Of a stretch of 46,883 nucleotides of DNA, positions 11,480 to 22,366 are shown one piece after another. The first letter of the stretch is position 1. Each line of letters starts with the position of its first letter. The translations under genes and the position numbers were made by a program. A model generated the notes under the pieces. It saw nothing but the letters and a program-made list of their open reading frames with translations, was not told the DNA's origin and did not search any database. The stretch is from Mycogone perniciosa. Its lineage: Eukaryota > Ascomycota > Sordariomycetes > Hypocreales > Hypocreaceae. The stretch covers positions 1-46,883 of the forward strand of contig JAOALB010000040.1 of NCBI GenBank assembly GCA_025331125.1, written 5' to 3'.

Positions 11480-11491
11480 CACACAATCGCC

Positions 11492-11833
11492 ATGCCTCCT
11501 CGGATTTCCCGTCTCCCCAAGGCCAAGACCTCGGAGATTCTCTGCGTCGGCGCTGCAGGTGTAGGCGTCCTCACCCCTCTCTACCTCGTCATGCCCGGCG
11601 CAGAGGAGCAGCTCGCCCGCCAGACCACCAAGTGGGCTCCCCGCTGGGAGCGAAACATCAGCTACTTCACACCTCGTGTCGAGCGTACTGTCCAGCGCAT
11701 CGAGCCCCCCGTTGCCAGGGCTGTACAGCGTATCGACGACAAGTTGCCTCTTGAGAGGATGGCCAAAGGTATGGACAAGGGGATCCGGAATAGCATTGCT
11801 CGCTTCCAGGGCCCGAAGCCCAATGAGTCATAA
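11492..11833 (+). CDS. Small single-span membrane protein, conserved-looking
   Basis: A 113-residue frame without introns begins at an ATG in good context (CGCCATGCC). Residues 1-14 are basic (MPPRISRLPKAKTSE). One hydrophobic segment spans about 16-36 (ILCVGAAGVGVLTPLYLVMPG). The remainder is amphipathic and charged, with the partly repeated phrases RVERTVQRIEPP and VARAVQRIDDK. The basic start and single span would fit a mitochondrial or other internal membrane protein, but I recognise no named family and give no function. The CAA-rich leader and regular codon use support a real, well-expressed gene. Confidence 0.7.
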   Translation: MPPRISRLPKAKTSEILCVGAAGVGVLTPLYLVMPGAEEQLARQTTKWAPRWERNISYFTPRVERTVQRIEPPVARAVQRIDDKLPLERMAKGMDKGIRNSIARFQGPKPNES

Positions 11834-11890
11834 CTTTACCAACCTTTTTGTTGGTGATGATGGATGGCTTATGATGTTACTTTGATGCTT

Positions 11891-12008
11891 GGGATTAGGA
11901 TTAGGATTAGGATTATGATTGGGATCGGGAATTCGGATCGGGAATTATGGTCGGGAAATAGGTCCGGGATAGGGATAGGGAATGGGATATGGAATAGGGA
12001 CTGGGATG
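11891..12008 (+). repeat. Degenerate GGATTA/GGGATA minisatellite
   Basis: GGATTA units (about four near-perfect copies from 11892) pass into GGGATCGGGAATTC and then GGGATAGGGA-type variants up to about 12008. The units resemble but do not match the telomeric TTAGGG repeat. The recurrent GGG tracts on one strand could form G-quadruplexes. It lies in the probable 3' region of the small membrane protein gene. Confidence 0.75.
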
Positions 12009-12427
12009 GCTGAAGCCACTGAACTCGCCACCCAATGGCGTTGGGAACTTGTCTATTGGTCTTGATATCTTCTTCTACTACCACATGACTTTTGTATTAT
12101 CGGTGGAGTAGAGTAGACAATATGATACATTTCATTTGTCAGGCCTCGACTACTCACTCGATTGCCATGAGAGCACATGAAGTCATTGTAAGCTTGAATA
12201 AGAAGAACCGTGTGTTCGTTAAATAGCCGCAAGTCTATATGCAGAACTGACGTATAGCTCGTAAATCTATGAATGAACACATCTAGTAGATACGAACCAA
12301 TGAGATAGTAAGTCAGCATAGGTGTGGGCTGTGAAAGATATGCCTGAATTCCGCGGGGATTTGAGGAGGAGACTGTCGTGTTCGGAGCGGAGTGCATGTC
12401 CATCTTCTCCTCCTCCCCTCCCGCCGG

Positions 12428-12435
12428 TATATAAA
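12428..12435 (+). promoter_or_regulatory. TATA-like box of dehydrogenase gene
   Basis: TATATAAA lies 133 bases before the ATG at 12561, within the usual distance for a fungal core promoter. Confidence 0.5.
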
Positions 12436-12560
12436 TTTCGCGCACCAGCCCTCAAATACCGCAATCAAATAAAACTACGGAATACATCTGGTATTCGTGC
12501 TCTCTTCTTCGTACTCAAAAACTTATTCTCTATTTCTAGGATACTCGTTACGTCTTGATA

Positions 12561-13586
12561 ATGGCGTCGTTGCTCGAAGGATCCGCTTTTATCACCGGCG
12601 CCGCTTCCGGTGAGCCCACTCTTTTCCTGCTTTCTAACCGTTGGGCATGGGCATGGGTTCGTTCTGACCAGTGAATGAATACCTTAGGCATTGGAAAGTA
12701 CACTGCCTTTGCCTTTGCTAAGCATGGCATCTCCAAGCTGGCCTTGGCGGACATCAACCTTGAGGGCCTCGAGGAGACAGCGGCAAGTCTGCGGGAGCAG
12801 TGGCCTCATATTGACGTGTTGACGCTGAAGATGGATGTGACCAACACTACGGAAGTCAAGACTGCGCTTGCCAAGGTGGGCATCAAGTTCGGACGACTGG
12901 ATATCGCCGTCAACAACGCTGGGATCACCGGCCAGGGTGGACAACTGCATACGTTGGACGAGAGCGACTGGCAAAAGGTCCTCGATACCAACTTGAACGG
13001 CGTCTATAGGTGTCAGAAGGAGGAGCTGGCCATCATGGTCGACCAAGCGTACGTTTAAACTACAAACCCAACAAACTGGCCGTGTCGCTCGCTTGTTGCT
13101 GACGGCTCATGCTCAGCGATCTTGGCCCAAGGCGAGGACGCGGCGTCATTATCAACGTGGCTTCAATGTACGGCATCATTGGTCCGCAGCTCCCTATTCA
13201 GCGGACCGCATATAGCACTGCAAAGCACGGTAAGTCCTCCGAATCTTTTACAGTATTCATGTGACTTTCGATAGGTATGACTAACACGCGTATCTGCAGC
13301 TGTCATGGGGTTGACCAAAGCCGACGCCACTTCGTACTCTGGCTCCAATATCCGCATCAACGCCATATGTCCTGGCTTCATCGCAACGCCCTTACTTGCT
13401 TCTGTAAGCAGCTTGCAGCCGACCGAGGCCGGCCATCCGTTGCACGATTGGGTCAACCATAATCCCATGAGAAGGCTTGGAACGTCGGAGGAGATTGCCG
13501 ACAGCATTGTGTTCTTGGCTTCGCCTATGAGTAGCTATGTCAATGGCACTGGGTTGGTTGCTGACGGTGGTTACAGCGCCAGTTAG
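12561..13586 (+). CDS. Short-chain dehydrogenase/reductase (SDR)
   Basis: Four exons (12561-12609, 12688-13048, 13117-13229, 13300-13586) encode 269 residues; all three introns have GT..AG ends and keep frame. The cofactor motif TGAASGIG spans intron 1 (residues 12-19). Also seen are D-V-T at the adenine-ring position, NNAG in the central strand, the catalytic Ser in INVASMYG, YSTAKH (YxxxK), and the classical tail INAICPGFIATPL and NGTGLVADGGYSAS. This is a classical SDR of the 3-oxoacyl-reductase type that oxidises or reduces an alcohol/ketone pair with NAD(P)(H). The Asp near ALADIN suggests NAD(H) preference, which is inferred. Substrate is unknown. The next gene, an acyl-CoA ligase in the same direction 388 bases on, may share its pathway. 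Confidence 0.9.
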
Positions 13587-13974
13587 AGCTTTGAATTAAT
13601 GAGAGGCTTCAGTTTGTCAGGTTGCTCAGCCATTAACCTCAAGACTTATTCATACTATTGACTCGTATTTCATCACCCTTGCTCCCTTAATATTTGCTAG
13701 CCGATTGATTCTCAGCAACACACCTTCCCCATTCAAGTTAAAACCTCCATCATACGAAAAAGCCATTCAGAGGCCCACTAGAATTCATTTAATCTTGGGC
13801 TTTCATAGCCAATCGACAACTCAATGATGGATATCCGTGTTATCTTCATGTTCACAGAGGGGGCGAGATATTATCTGTATTTAAGCCAGAATTATCTGCT
13901 CGCTGCTGGCGTGCCCAGATATCTTGGATTTGTTGAGACCCAGAGTCCATCACCACCACGGCTTCTACCGCAAA
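13587..13974. other. Intergenic, dehydrogenase to acyl-CoA ligase
   Basis: No coding frame. It should contain the dehydrogenase 3' end and the ligase promoter; a TATTTAA element lies near 13878, about 95 bases before the ligase ATG. Confidence 0.5.
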
Positions 13975-15836
13975 ATGCCCTTCAGCTCCCCCTATCCCAG
14001 GCTTGACATTCCCAAGACTGATGTCTTGACATACTTATTCGGAAATGAGCAAGTTATCTCGACACGGCCCATCTGGATTGATGCCAAGGATCCACAGAGG
14101 AGCCTGTCCCCGAAGCGACTGCTCGGCTGGGTCAGGCGATTGGGATATGGCCTTCAACGCTTGGGCCTGGTGAAAGGGGATGTTATCATGATTTGCACTC
14201 CGAATCACATTTATGTCCCTGTGGCCTTTCTTGGAATTGTTGGATCTGGCTGCATCTTTAGCGGTGCTAGCCCGACTTTTATGCCTCATGGTATGTTGAT
14301 CCCCCACGACATATCTGGCCTCTAGAGTTATACGTGTCTGATTCCCATTATAGAACTGACTCACCAACTCTCAAACATCGGAGCAAAACTTGTTCTCGCT
14401 CATCCCGAAGTCCTCGATTCCATCCTCGAAGCCGCTGCCAACGTCGACCTCCCCAGGGATCGAATCTTCCAATTCTCCAGCGAACAAAACCCCATCCGCC
14501 ATGGCATCGCGGACTGGACAACGCTCATTGCTTCTCCTTGGCAAGCAGACACATGGCAATGGCCCATCCTCAGCCCCCAAGAAGCCACCACCACCATCGC
14601 CACTATCAACTTTAGCTCTGGAACTACAGGTCTCCCCAAGGGCGTCTGTGTTTCTCATGCCAGCCTCATTGCCAACGTCGAGCAGGTCAGGTTTTCTGCC
14701 GCTTATGAGCTGCCTGCGTCGAAAAACGACCTGCCCGAGCGGTGGGTCTGTTTCTTGCCTCTCTACCATGCCTACGGCCAGCTATATGCCTGTGCCATGG
14801 CCGCAAAGACGTTGACCCCCACGTACATCATGGAGAAGTTCCACTACGAGGAGTTCCTCTCCGTGATTGAAAAGCATAGCATCACACACCTGCAGCTTGC
14901 GCCACCGGTCCTCGTCATGCTTTCGAAACGGCCTGAGACTGCGCGCTACAACCTCTCAAGTCTTCGACACATCCAGAGCGGAGCAGCCCCGTTGTCCCGT
15001 GAGTTGCAGAACCTGTGTCGAGACATGTTCAACGTTCGCATGTCGCAGGCCTATGGCATGACGGAACTGACTTGTGGAGCCATCATTCTGCCCGAGGGAC
15101 TGTCGGACATGGATGCTTCAGGAACCGTGGGGAGACTTCTTCCGAATTGTGAGTGCAAGCTCATCGGTGATGATGGCGTCGAGGTCGGCTTGGATACGCC
15201 GGGCGAGCTTTACATCAGGGGGCCGAATGTGTGCTTAGGATATTGGAGGAATGAGAAGGCGACGAGAGAGACGCTGGATGAAGAGGGGTGGGTTAGGACG
15301 GGTGATGTTGCTGTGTGCAACGAAGATGGCTACTTTTGGATTGTGGACCGCAAGAAGGTTCGTTATCTCACACCCGTTCCCATCTCAAGAGGTTACTAAC
15401 ATGGGTGATGTAGGAGCTTATTAAAGTCAACGGACTCCAGGTCTCTCCAGCTGAACTGGAAGCAACACTTCTAGAGAACGAGCACGTCGCCGACGCAGCA
15501 GTCGTGCAAATCACGCTGTACGTAGCATCCACAAGGCTGATATGGTTAAGATACTAACACACCATCAATCACAGCGGCGAAAACGAATGGCCGCGGGCCT
15601 ATGTTGTGATCCAGCCGGATTCAAAGGACTTGGTGAAGCCTCAAGATATCCAGGACTGGATCGCCAAACGAGTATCCAAGCACAAGTGGCTCGTTGGCGG
15701 TGTCACATTCATCGATGAGGTGCCCAAGCTGGCCAGCGGCAAGATTATGCGCAAGGAGATGAGGGAATGGGCGAAGAGGGACGCAATGGAGTTGGAGAAG
15801 AATGGCACGTTGCTTACTGCCTGCGCGAGGCTGTAA
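13975..15836 (+). CDS. 4-coumarate-CoA-ligase-like acyl-CoA synthetase, peroxisomal signal
   Basis: Four exons (13975-14290, 14354-15357, 15414-15517, 15575-15836) give 561 residues with frame kept at every junction. Adenylate-forming enzyme motifs appear in order: the P-loop INFSSGTTGLPKGV, the YGMTE motif, the ATP-binding GWVRTGDVA, the hinge VDRKKELIKVNGLQVSPAELE, and the C-terminal catalytic lysine in ASGKIMRKE. The family activates carboxylic acids (aryl or fatty) to acyl-AMP and then acyl-CoA. The protein ends in ARL, which fits the peroxisomal PTS1 consensus [SAC][KRH][LM], so a peroxisomal site is likely, as for many fungal 4CL-like enzymes. The actual substrate (phenylpropanoid, medium-chain acid or a secondary-metabolite precursor) cannot be read from the sequence. 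Confidence 0.9.
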
Positions 15837-16436
15837 ACTTGGGCGATGTACATACAGTATCTCTGTTCGTTCTTTCGCGTTGGATGACTAGATGATAAAG
15901 GCCAGTTCATCAAGGAGGATCTAATTGGAAATTCAGGAATGATAGGAGATTTTTGGACACGAACAGCTACATGCCATTCCCGCCTCAATTTCAACTTTTG
16001 CTGGTAGTGACCATGTGTATATGGCCTGCCCAGAAGTGTTGTTAACTCCCAACGTATTTGCCATTCGTATTTCTTGCGTGTAGTCCACTTGGTCGAGTGA
16101 ATCTTATTCAGACAGCCTCACAGCAGAGACGAGGACCTAGGACGGATGTATGCTGAAAATCCAGTGAAGTCGACAGTGAAGTGCTTTGAGCTCAACTGTA
16201 GAGGACCTGGCATTTAACTCAGTCGCCCTACCGCTGTGGCATGCGAGCTTTTGGAACTCTTCACCAGCGGCTAACGTCCAGCAAGATCGGCCTGGTCCAG
16301 TAAGGAAATTGGGCTCTCCAGGGCCAATGCTAGGTCTCGAGACTCATATGAAAGGGGCCTGGAGTTTGGCTAAGCTCGTCTATTTAAAGACAGAGCTGTG
16401 GCATAGGAGACATCTTCATCACATTGTGGAATAGCT
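15837..16436. other. Convergent intergenic region
   Basis: It lies between the ligase and the mitochondrial-type gene on the opposite strand. No frame, repeat or tRNA is convincing; both 3' untranslated regions should fall here. Confidence 0.5.
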
Positions 16437-17121
16437 CTACGCCTCCGATTCCTTCGCCTTGCTCTCTTCACGGAACTTGTCTAACGACTTGGGCTGATTC
16501 CCCAATGCCACTGCCAGCGCCAAACATTAGCTCACGTGTACGATATCCCTTGCTAGAAGCAGTGCTGCACTTACATCTATCAAAGAGATAGTAACTCGTA
16601 ACCAGCATTATAGGCAGCGCTATAATCGTCGACACCCACTTCCTCGCCGCCGTCTTGTATCTCTTCTGATACTCCTTCTTCTCCTCCGCCTTCTTCGCTT
16701 CTTCTGCCTCTCTATCTTGCTGCTGGCCAAGACGTCGTAGTCGCGCGGCTCGGAGGGCGGCTTCTCGCTCTTGGGCGGTTCTTAACGCCGCGGAACTAGC
16801 ATTCGCCGAGGAGGTGCTCGACAAGGCTGAGCTCTGCGCTCGAGATGACGACGACGATGACGATAAGGAGGAAGAGGAGGAGGAGGAGGATGATGAAGAA
16901 TGTTGTGGCTTTAGAGATGATGCTCTGCTGGCTGCTGTGGAAGAGGCTGCTGTGCTTCTCGCCGAAGCCGATCTGGCGCTCGATGTTGATTGCGCATAAT
17001 TCCTCGATAATGACGGGCTAGTGGGCTTTGACGTCGAGTTGGCAGATAATCGCCCGTAGATTTGACATTGTCGATTTCCGCATCTCTCAGCGAGGCGCCT
17101 CTGGAGTTGTGGGCGAAACAT
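16437..17121 (-). CDS. Ser-rich, probably mitochondrial single-span protein
   Basis: Two exons on the minus strand (16575-17121 and 16437-16510) join across a 64-base GT..AG intron to give 206 residues. The ATG at 17121 is chosen because nothing upstream in frame is an ATG. Residues 1-25 (MFRPQLQRRLAERCGNRQ...) are basic, without acidic residues before Glu12, and resemble a mitochondrial presequence. Residues 40-112 are Ser/Ala-rich, with long serine runs at 75-93. A charged Arg/Glu/Lys helix (115-160) precedes one membrane span (about 163-180: VSTIIALPIMLVTSYYLF). The last exon supplies a charged tail LALGNQPKSLDKFREES. The layout suggests an inner-membrane protein; I recognise no named family. 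The serine run is coded mainly by TCN codons and probably varies in length. Confidence 0.72.
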
Positions 17122-17576
17122 GGCGCGTCTTGTATGCAGTTTGAATGGGCGTACTCCGTACTTTGTAATCTGGTAGATAGCAACTCTCGGATACAAAGAT
17201 GGCACACTTTTTTTTTCGGCCGAAACTCGGCCAGTCCCGGAGCCGCACCGACAACGTCATATTGTCAATTCTCGTGATACCTACTCCGTAAAGTACCTAT
17301 ATCAATATATTGGTTCCTTTGAAGGGTTTCAGATCATGAATATACGATTGGTCAACTGTTACATACTAGGCAGACTTGTCTGACTGATAGGAGAAACCTC
17401 TGCTGCATTAAGCCTATGATTCATTTTCTCACAACATCGCTTTTCCTAGAGCTAAATCAAACTGACTGCTGCTGCTAAACCAGGGGAAATGCCCTGCTTT
17501 CTATGTTGACAAGATTACAATCGTCCCGAAACGCCATGTCCATTCTCCCCCTCCCAAGCTGACACTCCGGCCGCTC
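17122..17576. other. Intergenic, downstream of Spt5
   Basis: It lies between the 3' end of spt5 and the start of the Ser-rich protein gene, both on the minus strand. GTAC-type units occur at about 17150-17163 and 17283-17291. No gene is seen. Confidence 0.5.
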
Positions 17577-20500
17577 TCAATCGTCATCCGTGTACCTCGG
17601 GCCACTACCCGCAGGTGTTTCTGGCGCACTATAGGCCGATGGTGTGGGCGCACCGTAGCCGGAATACCCTGTCGCAGATGGTGTTGGTGCTCCAGCAGCA
17701 GGTGTAGGGGCCGACTCTGATCCTCCCCACCCGCCTTGCCAGCCTCCCGCTGGGGTTGGTGCAGCCCCAGGTGTCGGGGCATTATATGCTCCTGGGGTGG
17801 GTGCGCTCAATGCGCCAGGAGTAGGGGCTCCCAGCGCGCCTCCGGGTGTGGGCGCATCGTATGCAGTAGAAGATGTAGCTCCGGGTGTATAGCCCCATGA
17901 TTCGTTTCCGCTGGCTCCTGGAGTGGGCGCTGATGCCCCCCATGCAGGCGTCTTGGAACCGGATGCCCAGCCTTCTCCACCATACGCCGGGGTGCGAGAT
18001 CCGGCACCAAATGCATCGCCTGGTGCGGGTGTTCTCGCGCCAGACTGCCACGCTGGTGTACGAGAGCCCGAACCGTAGGCCGTGCGGCTGCCATCATACG
18101 GGTTGACGGTTCTCGATCCATCTGCCCACGCAGGAGTGCGCGATCCAGAATAATCCTGCTTCCAAGCTGGTGTGCGACCGCCTTGAGTAGGTGCTATGAC
18201 TGTTAGCGAAACTCGCGAGGTATGGTGTTGAATTGAAAAACTTACTCCTCGATCCCCAGGCTGGAACCCTATCCGAATTGCCGGAACTCGTTGGTGTGCG
18301 AGAGCCTCCCTGCCAGCTCGGAACTCTGTCACCTGAGCCACGGCCCGCTCCTCCTGGTGCAGGGCGTCCTCCTCTGCCGTTGATATCAATATTCGCACCG
18401 GTAGTCTTGTCCTTGAAGCTGAGAAACTCTCGGGCAACAGTAATAGTCTTGCTCTTGGTATGAAGCTCCACACGTGCGTGCGTATCTGTGGTATCTTTGA
18501 CGATTCCAAGAAGACCTTTGTATGATCCTTTCTTGATAATAACAGTTTGGTTGATAGCTCGATCACGACCAAATGACTTGACTGGCTGAATGGGCTTGTT
18601 TTCGGCGCCATTCTTGTGGATCTTCAAAGCAGGGTTCATGGTGGTCAAGTCTGGCCCCGAAGCTGCGGCATTGACACGACCACCCTTGGCGGCAATCGTG
18701 TTGACCATGCTTGCCTTGGTGACGAAAACACCGGCATTCTCATTGGTGGCGTTGGTATGTAAGAAGACATAGGATCGATGAATATGAATAATCTTGCCCT
18801 GGCGCTGCAGTCCAGTGAACTCCTTCACCACATCATCGAGTCGAATTTCCGACCCTTCTCGGTCAGCAGCAACTGCCTGCTTCCTCTTTGGTAGTTTGTT
18901 CGAGATCTGAGATGGCATGACTTGACGGGTATCTCCGTATTGATCCAGAACCATCAAAGACTCGCGATCAACCTTGACAATACAGCCAACCGTCGTAGGG
19001 TCTAGCTGGACAAGGTCGTGGAGCTCATACTGGCCAAGAGAACCCTGTCCACCAATGTCACTTGCCTCTCGCAAGTCCTTGCTGAACACAGTGACTTCGT
19101 TGTTGGTTTGGTCGGTCAACAAAGTGACCCGATCTTCGGAGATCTTGACTACTGTACCGACTTCGTCCTGGAACTTGCTGCCACCAATGACCTTGACGTG
19201 GTCGCCAATCTTAAAGCGCTTACGTAGGCCCTTGATGGGAACTTCGATGCTCTGGCCCTTCAGATCACCCTCTGTAACGAACATGGTCACAATGTCGCCT
19301 TGGACATTGGTGGCTTTTCCAACAACACCCCTTTGCTCTCCAGCGTACACCTCGATAATATCGCCAGGCAAATATGTGACGAGCGTGTTGCTGTCCTTCA
19401 AGCTGGCTGCTAATGCCTTCAAGTCGAGGTTCTCTGTGCCATCCTCAGCGCCGGAAGCGAATCGGGTGACTTCTTCCAAGGACGGGTTGACATCAGTAAC
19501 TATGAGCTGCTGAATCTTGACATCCTTGACTTGGAAGCCATTTTCGAATTCGTCTCCCATGTAAGTCCAGGTATTGGTTGTCGGATTGCCCTGGATATGA
19601 CGAGGATGTCGCTTTCGTGCTTCGATTTCGCTGAACAGCCGTTGAGGCGGCTTTGGTCCCATGCCTGGTACCCTCTTCCGCTTGCCATCTGGGGTGAGCA
19701 CGGAAAGAGCATCATCTCGCATCCCGTAATCCAACCTGGGAATAAATCGCACTCTTGCCTCTAAGCCATTCTCAGTTACATCAATGACCTGGGCCAAGTC
19801 GCTGCTATGCTTTGCTGGTCTCTGAAGTCGCACCCACGCGCCGGGTTCCAGTGTCGGTGTTTTGGTAACACGTAAAAGTTCTGGCATGTCCTTGATGTCC
19901 ACCAGAGTCAATTTGGAGTGAGGGTAGACATTGAGGATGCCATCGAGGGCTACGAGAATATCGGTTTGCCTCTGAGTCTCGACATAGATGAAGCCCTTCA
20001 TGACGGACGTAGGACCACCACGCTCGAAAGCAGAGGTGATGGCCAGTTCATCTTTCGTGCCCCTTCGCTCCTCAACACGTTTCATGACGGACATGACGAC
20101 CTCGCGTTCCTTGCCTTCTTTACATCGTACGGCCCAGACGCTGGGGTCATCAACGCTAGGAAGGAGGAGACGCTTTGGCACAACGGCAGAGTCGCCGAAT
20201 CCCTTTGCAGAGCGTCGACCACCGTACCGTTGTCGCAAAATCTCGGCCTGCTTCTCGGCATCCATACTAGCCTCCATCTCGCGGCGCCGGTCAAGTTCGC
20301 GGTGTCTCCGATCATCGTCAAGTCGGGCGCTTTCGGCGATGTCATCGGGGTGGGCATTGTCGATGAAGTCCTCTATTTCTTCACCGTCTTTCTCTTCGTC
20401 CTCACCCTCGTCCTCGTCGTCGACTTCGGCTTCGATATCGAAGAAGGCATTGCGTCTATCACGTCGACGTTTCCTACGATGGCCCTTTATAACCTGGTCA

Positions 20501-20834
20501 GTATTCTTTGCTCATTGGGGCATGCTCAATGGCATGTATCCGAAGAACATACATGTTGGATGTCATCATCGTCGTCGTCTTCCTCGTCTTCCTCATCATC
20601 ATCGTCGCCGCCGCGTCCACCCTCTTCTTCCTCTTCTTCATCCTCATCGTCATCATCATTAGCTCGTGGCTTGGATGGCGCAGCATCTTCGTCGTCGTCC
20701 GCGCCGTGGTGACGGGCTGGACTGCTGTCTCCAGCCTCATTACCCCCTTCGTCGTCGGACACATCTGCAGGCGCAGGGTTGAAGTCTTCCTCATCCTCAG
20801 ATTCATCGAACCGATGCGGATCGTTGGACGCCAT
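17577..20834 (-). CDS. spt5: Transcription elongation factor Spt5
   Basis: Three exons on the minus strand (20553-20834, 18246-20493, 17577-18193) with introns of 59 and 52 bases encode 1048 residues. The order is typical of Spt5. An acidic N-terminus (residues 1-150, long Asp/Glu runs) contains a basic cluster GHRRKRRRDRRNAFFDIEAE. The NGN domain follows at about 210-300 (SVWAVRCKEGKEREVV ... GFIYVETQ). Several KOW modules come next, for example EPGAWVRLQ, YLPGDIIEVYAGEQRGVVGK, KIGDHVKVIGG, LHDLVQLDPTTVGCIVKV and IIKKGSYKGLLGIVKD. The C-terminal repeat region from about 830 carries GSRTPAW-type and then APTPG-type repeats. With Spt4 it binds RNA polymerase II as DSIF and controls elongation. 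The Thr residues in TPAW and TPG repeats are likely kinase targets by homology. Length matches the family. Confidence 0.96.
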
Positions 20835-21228
20835 CTCGGACTGTATTATGCGACGCGTCCTCAGATGTATGCGGGCGCTGAAAACAATGATGGAGAGGAA
20901 AGAGAAAAAAGAAGAATGAGAATGTCTAGAAGAGCGTTGCGACCTCAAAGCCAAAGGCAAGGCTGGCGACGCGGCTAATTGTCGGGAAACGCGCCTTCAT
21001 CAAGTAGCTCCAATAGCGGCAGCTGGTGCATTAGCGGAATATTTAGCTGGAGCTTTCATTCATTCTTTCACCTCCTCACCGAGGTGTGTAGATGATGCGT
21101 GAAATCATACTCATCACGTATTTATGTAAGTTGATATGTTTCATGGGAGAAATAGTTATCCCCGTGGACTCGGTACTACTCATTCGGATTTTTGAAAATT
21201 ACCTCTCATTCGCAGTATATACACTACT
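20835..21228. other. Divergent promoter, spt5 and quinone oxidoreductase
   Basis: 394 bases separate the two start codons. No further gene is seen. Both promoters must lie here, so some elements may be shared. Confidence 0.5.
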
Positions 21229-22366
21229 ATGAAGACTGTTGTGATCAAAGAGTTCTGTGAGCATCTTGGTCAAGTACAAGTATCCGAGGTCCCTCAACCC
21301 CAACCAAGACCCAACCAAATCCTTGTCAAAGTCGTAGCCGTTGGCATCAACTTTGTCGATACTCTATATGTAGGATCTCATTATCTTCGTCCATGGACCA
21401 ACCCAGCCAAACCGCTGATGACCCGTAGGCTCGAGGCAAACACCAGAATAACCGACACCTCGTCCGCCCTCCATTTGCTCTTGGCCTCGAGTTTTCTGGC
21501 ATTGTGATCTCAGCTCCTCCACACTGCCAATTCAAGCCCGGTGATGCCGTATTTGGAGGCCATCAAGGGTCATATGCCGAGTTTCTAACATTGGCGGCTG
21601 ATTCTTCCAGTATCCAGAAAATTCCGCCACAATGGACCTTCTCTGATGCTGCTGGCCTTAGCGCAACGCTCCCAGTCTCCTATGGCGCGCTTGTACTCGC
21701 GGGTCGTCTGGCACCGGGAGAAACAGTGCTGGTTCATGCTGCCGCAGGTGGACTCGGCATCATGGCTGTGCAAATCGCCGTTGCCCTGGGCTGTCGCGTA
21801 TTAGGCACTGCAGGCTCAGACGAGAAGTGTGCATACGCAAGGTCATATGGCGCCAGTGTATGCGTCAACTACTCCAAGGCTGGCTGGTGGGAGAGCATCC
21901 TCCAAGAAACTAATGGGAAGGGAGTCGATGTGGTGTATGACCCCGTGGGCCAGGTAGATCTCAGTCTGAAGTGTATCGCCCACCGTGGAAGGATCTTGGT
22001 GGTTGGTTTTGCTGCGAGAGAAAGGAATATGGAGAAGATCGCTATGAACAGACTGTTGCTGAAACAGGCAACTCTTATCGGATATGTGGGTTTGACAGGA
22101 CTCGCTTCCTGGCACGACGAGTAGACTAACGGTTGCAGCGGTACGGAGAAAGCGTTCGACGATACCCACAGGAGGGAGGCCAGATCTGGAGTCAGCTGAG
22201 ACCCTTGATAGAAACCGGAAAGATCAAACCCACAGTATCCAAGCGTTACCAAGGCCTCGAAAGCGTCCCTCAAGCATTGGCAGATATTTCCGACCGAAGG
22301 ATCTTAGGGAAAGCCGTCATCAAAGTCAGCGCAGATGAGAGACAAGAACAGCAGTCGAAGTTGTGA
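21229..22366 (+). CDS. Zinc-less MDR quinone oxidoreductase-like enzyme, C-terminal SKL
   Basis: Three exons (21229-21369, 21429-22085, 22139-22366) encode 341 residues with phase-0 junctions; the second junction restores the family phrase GYRYGESVRRYP. It shows the medium-chain dehydrogenase/reductase plan: a GroES-like N-terminal half (VVAVGINFVDTLY, ALGLEFSGIV, FKPGDAVFG) and a Rossmann half with VLVHAAAGGLGIMAVQIA for NADPH binding. The catalytic-zinc ligands of alcohol dehydrogenases are absent, as in quinone reductases. The protein ends QQSKL, a canonical PTS1, so peroxisomal import is likely. Probable role: NADPH-dependent reduction of quinones or enoyl compounds; the exact substrate is unknown. 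Confidence 0.88.

Larger units (their letters stand above)
9982..11491. other. Gene-poor stretch with GTAC motifs
   Basis: No credible gene is seen. GTAC-type units occur at 10153-10169, 10232-10241, 10278-10286, 10902-10911 and, in the longest cluster, 11158-11185. The right end carries the promoter and long C/A-rich leader of the small membrane protein, including TCATCATCT repeats near 11240-11290. Confidence 0.5.
11834..12560. other. Intergenic with GGATTA minisatellite
   Basis: No gene is seen. It holds a degenerate G-rich minisatellite (11891-12008, listed separately) and, at its right end, the promoter of the dehydrogenase gene with a TATATAAA box at 12428-12435. Confidence 0.5.

Noticed and set aside
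12561..15836. Secondary-metabolite gene cluster
   Set aside because: Only an SDR and one ligase are present; no polyketide synthase, peptide synthetase, terpene cyclase or pathway regulator lies nearby.
19918..20712. 264-codon frame antisense to spt5
   Set aside because: It mirrors the acidic, repetitive N-terminal coding sequence of Spt5 and ends in a poly-Ser product of the Asp/Glu repeats.
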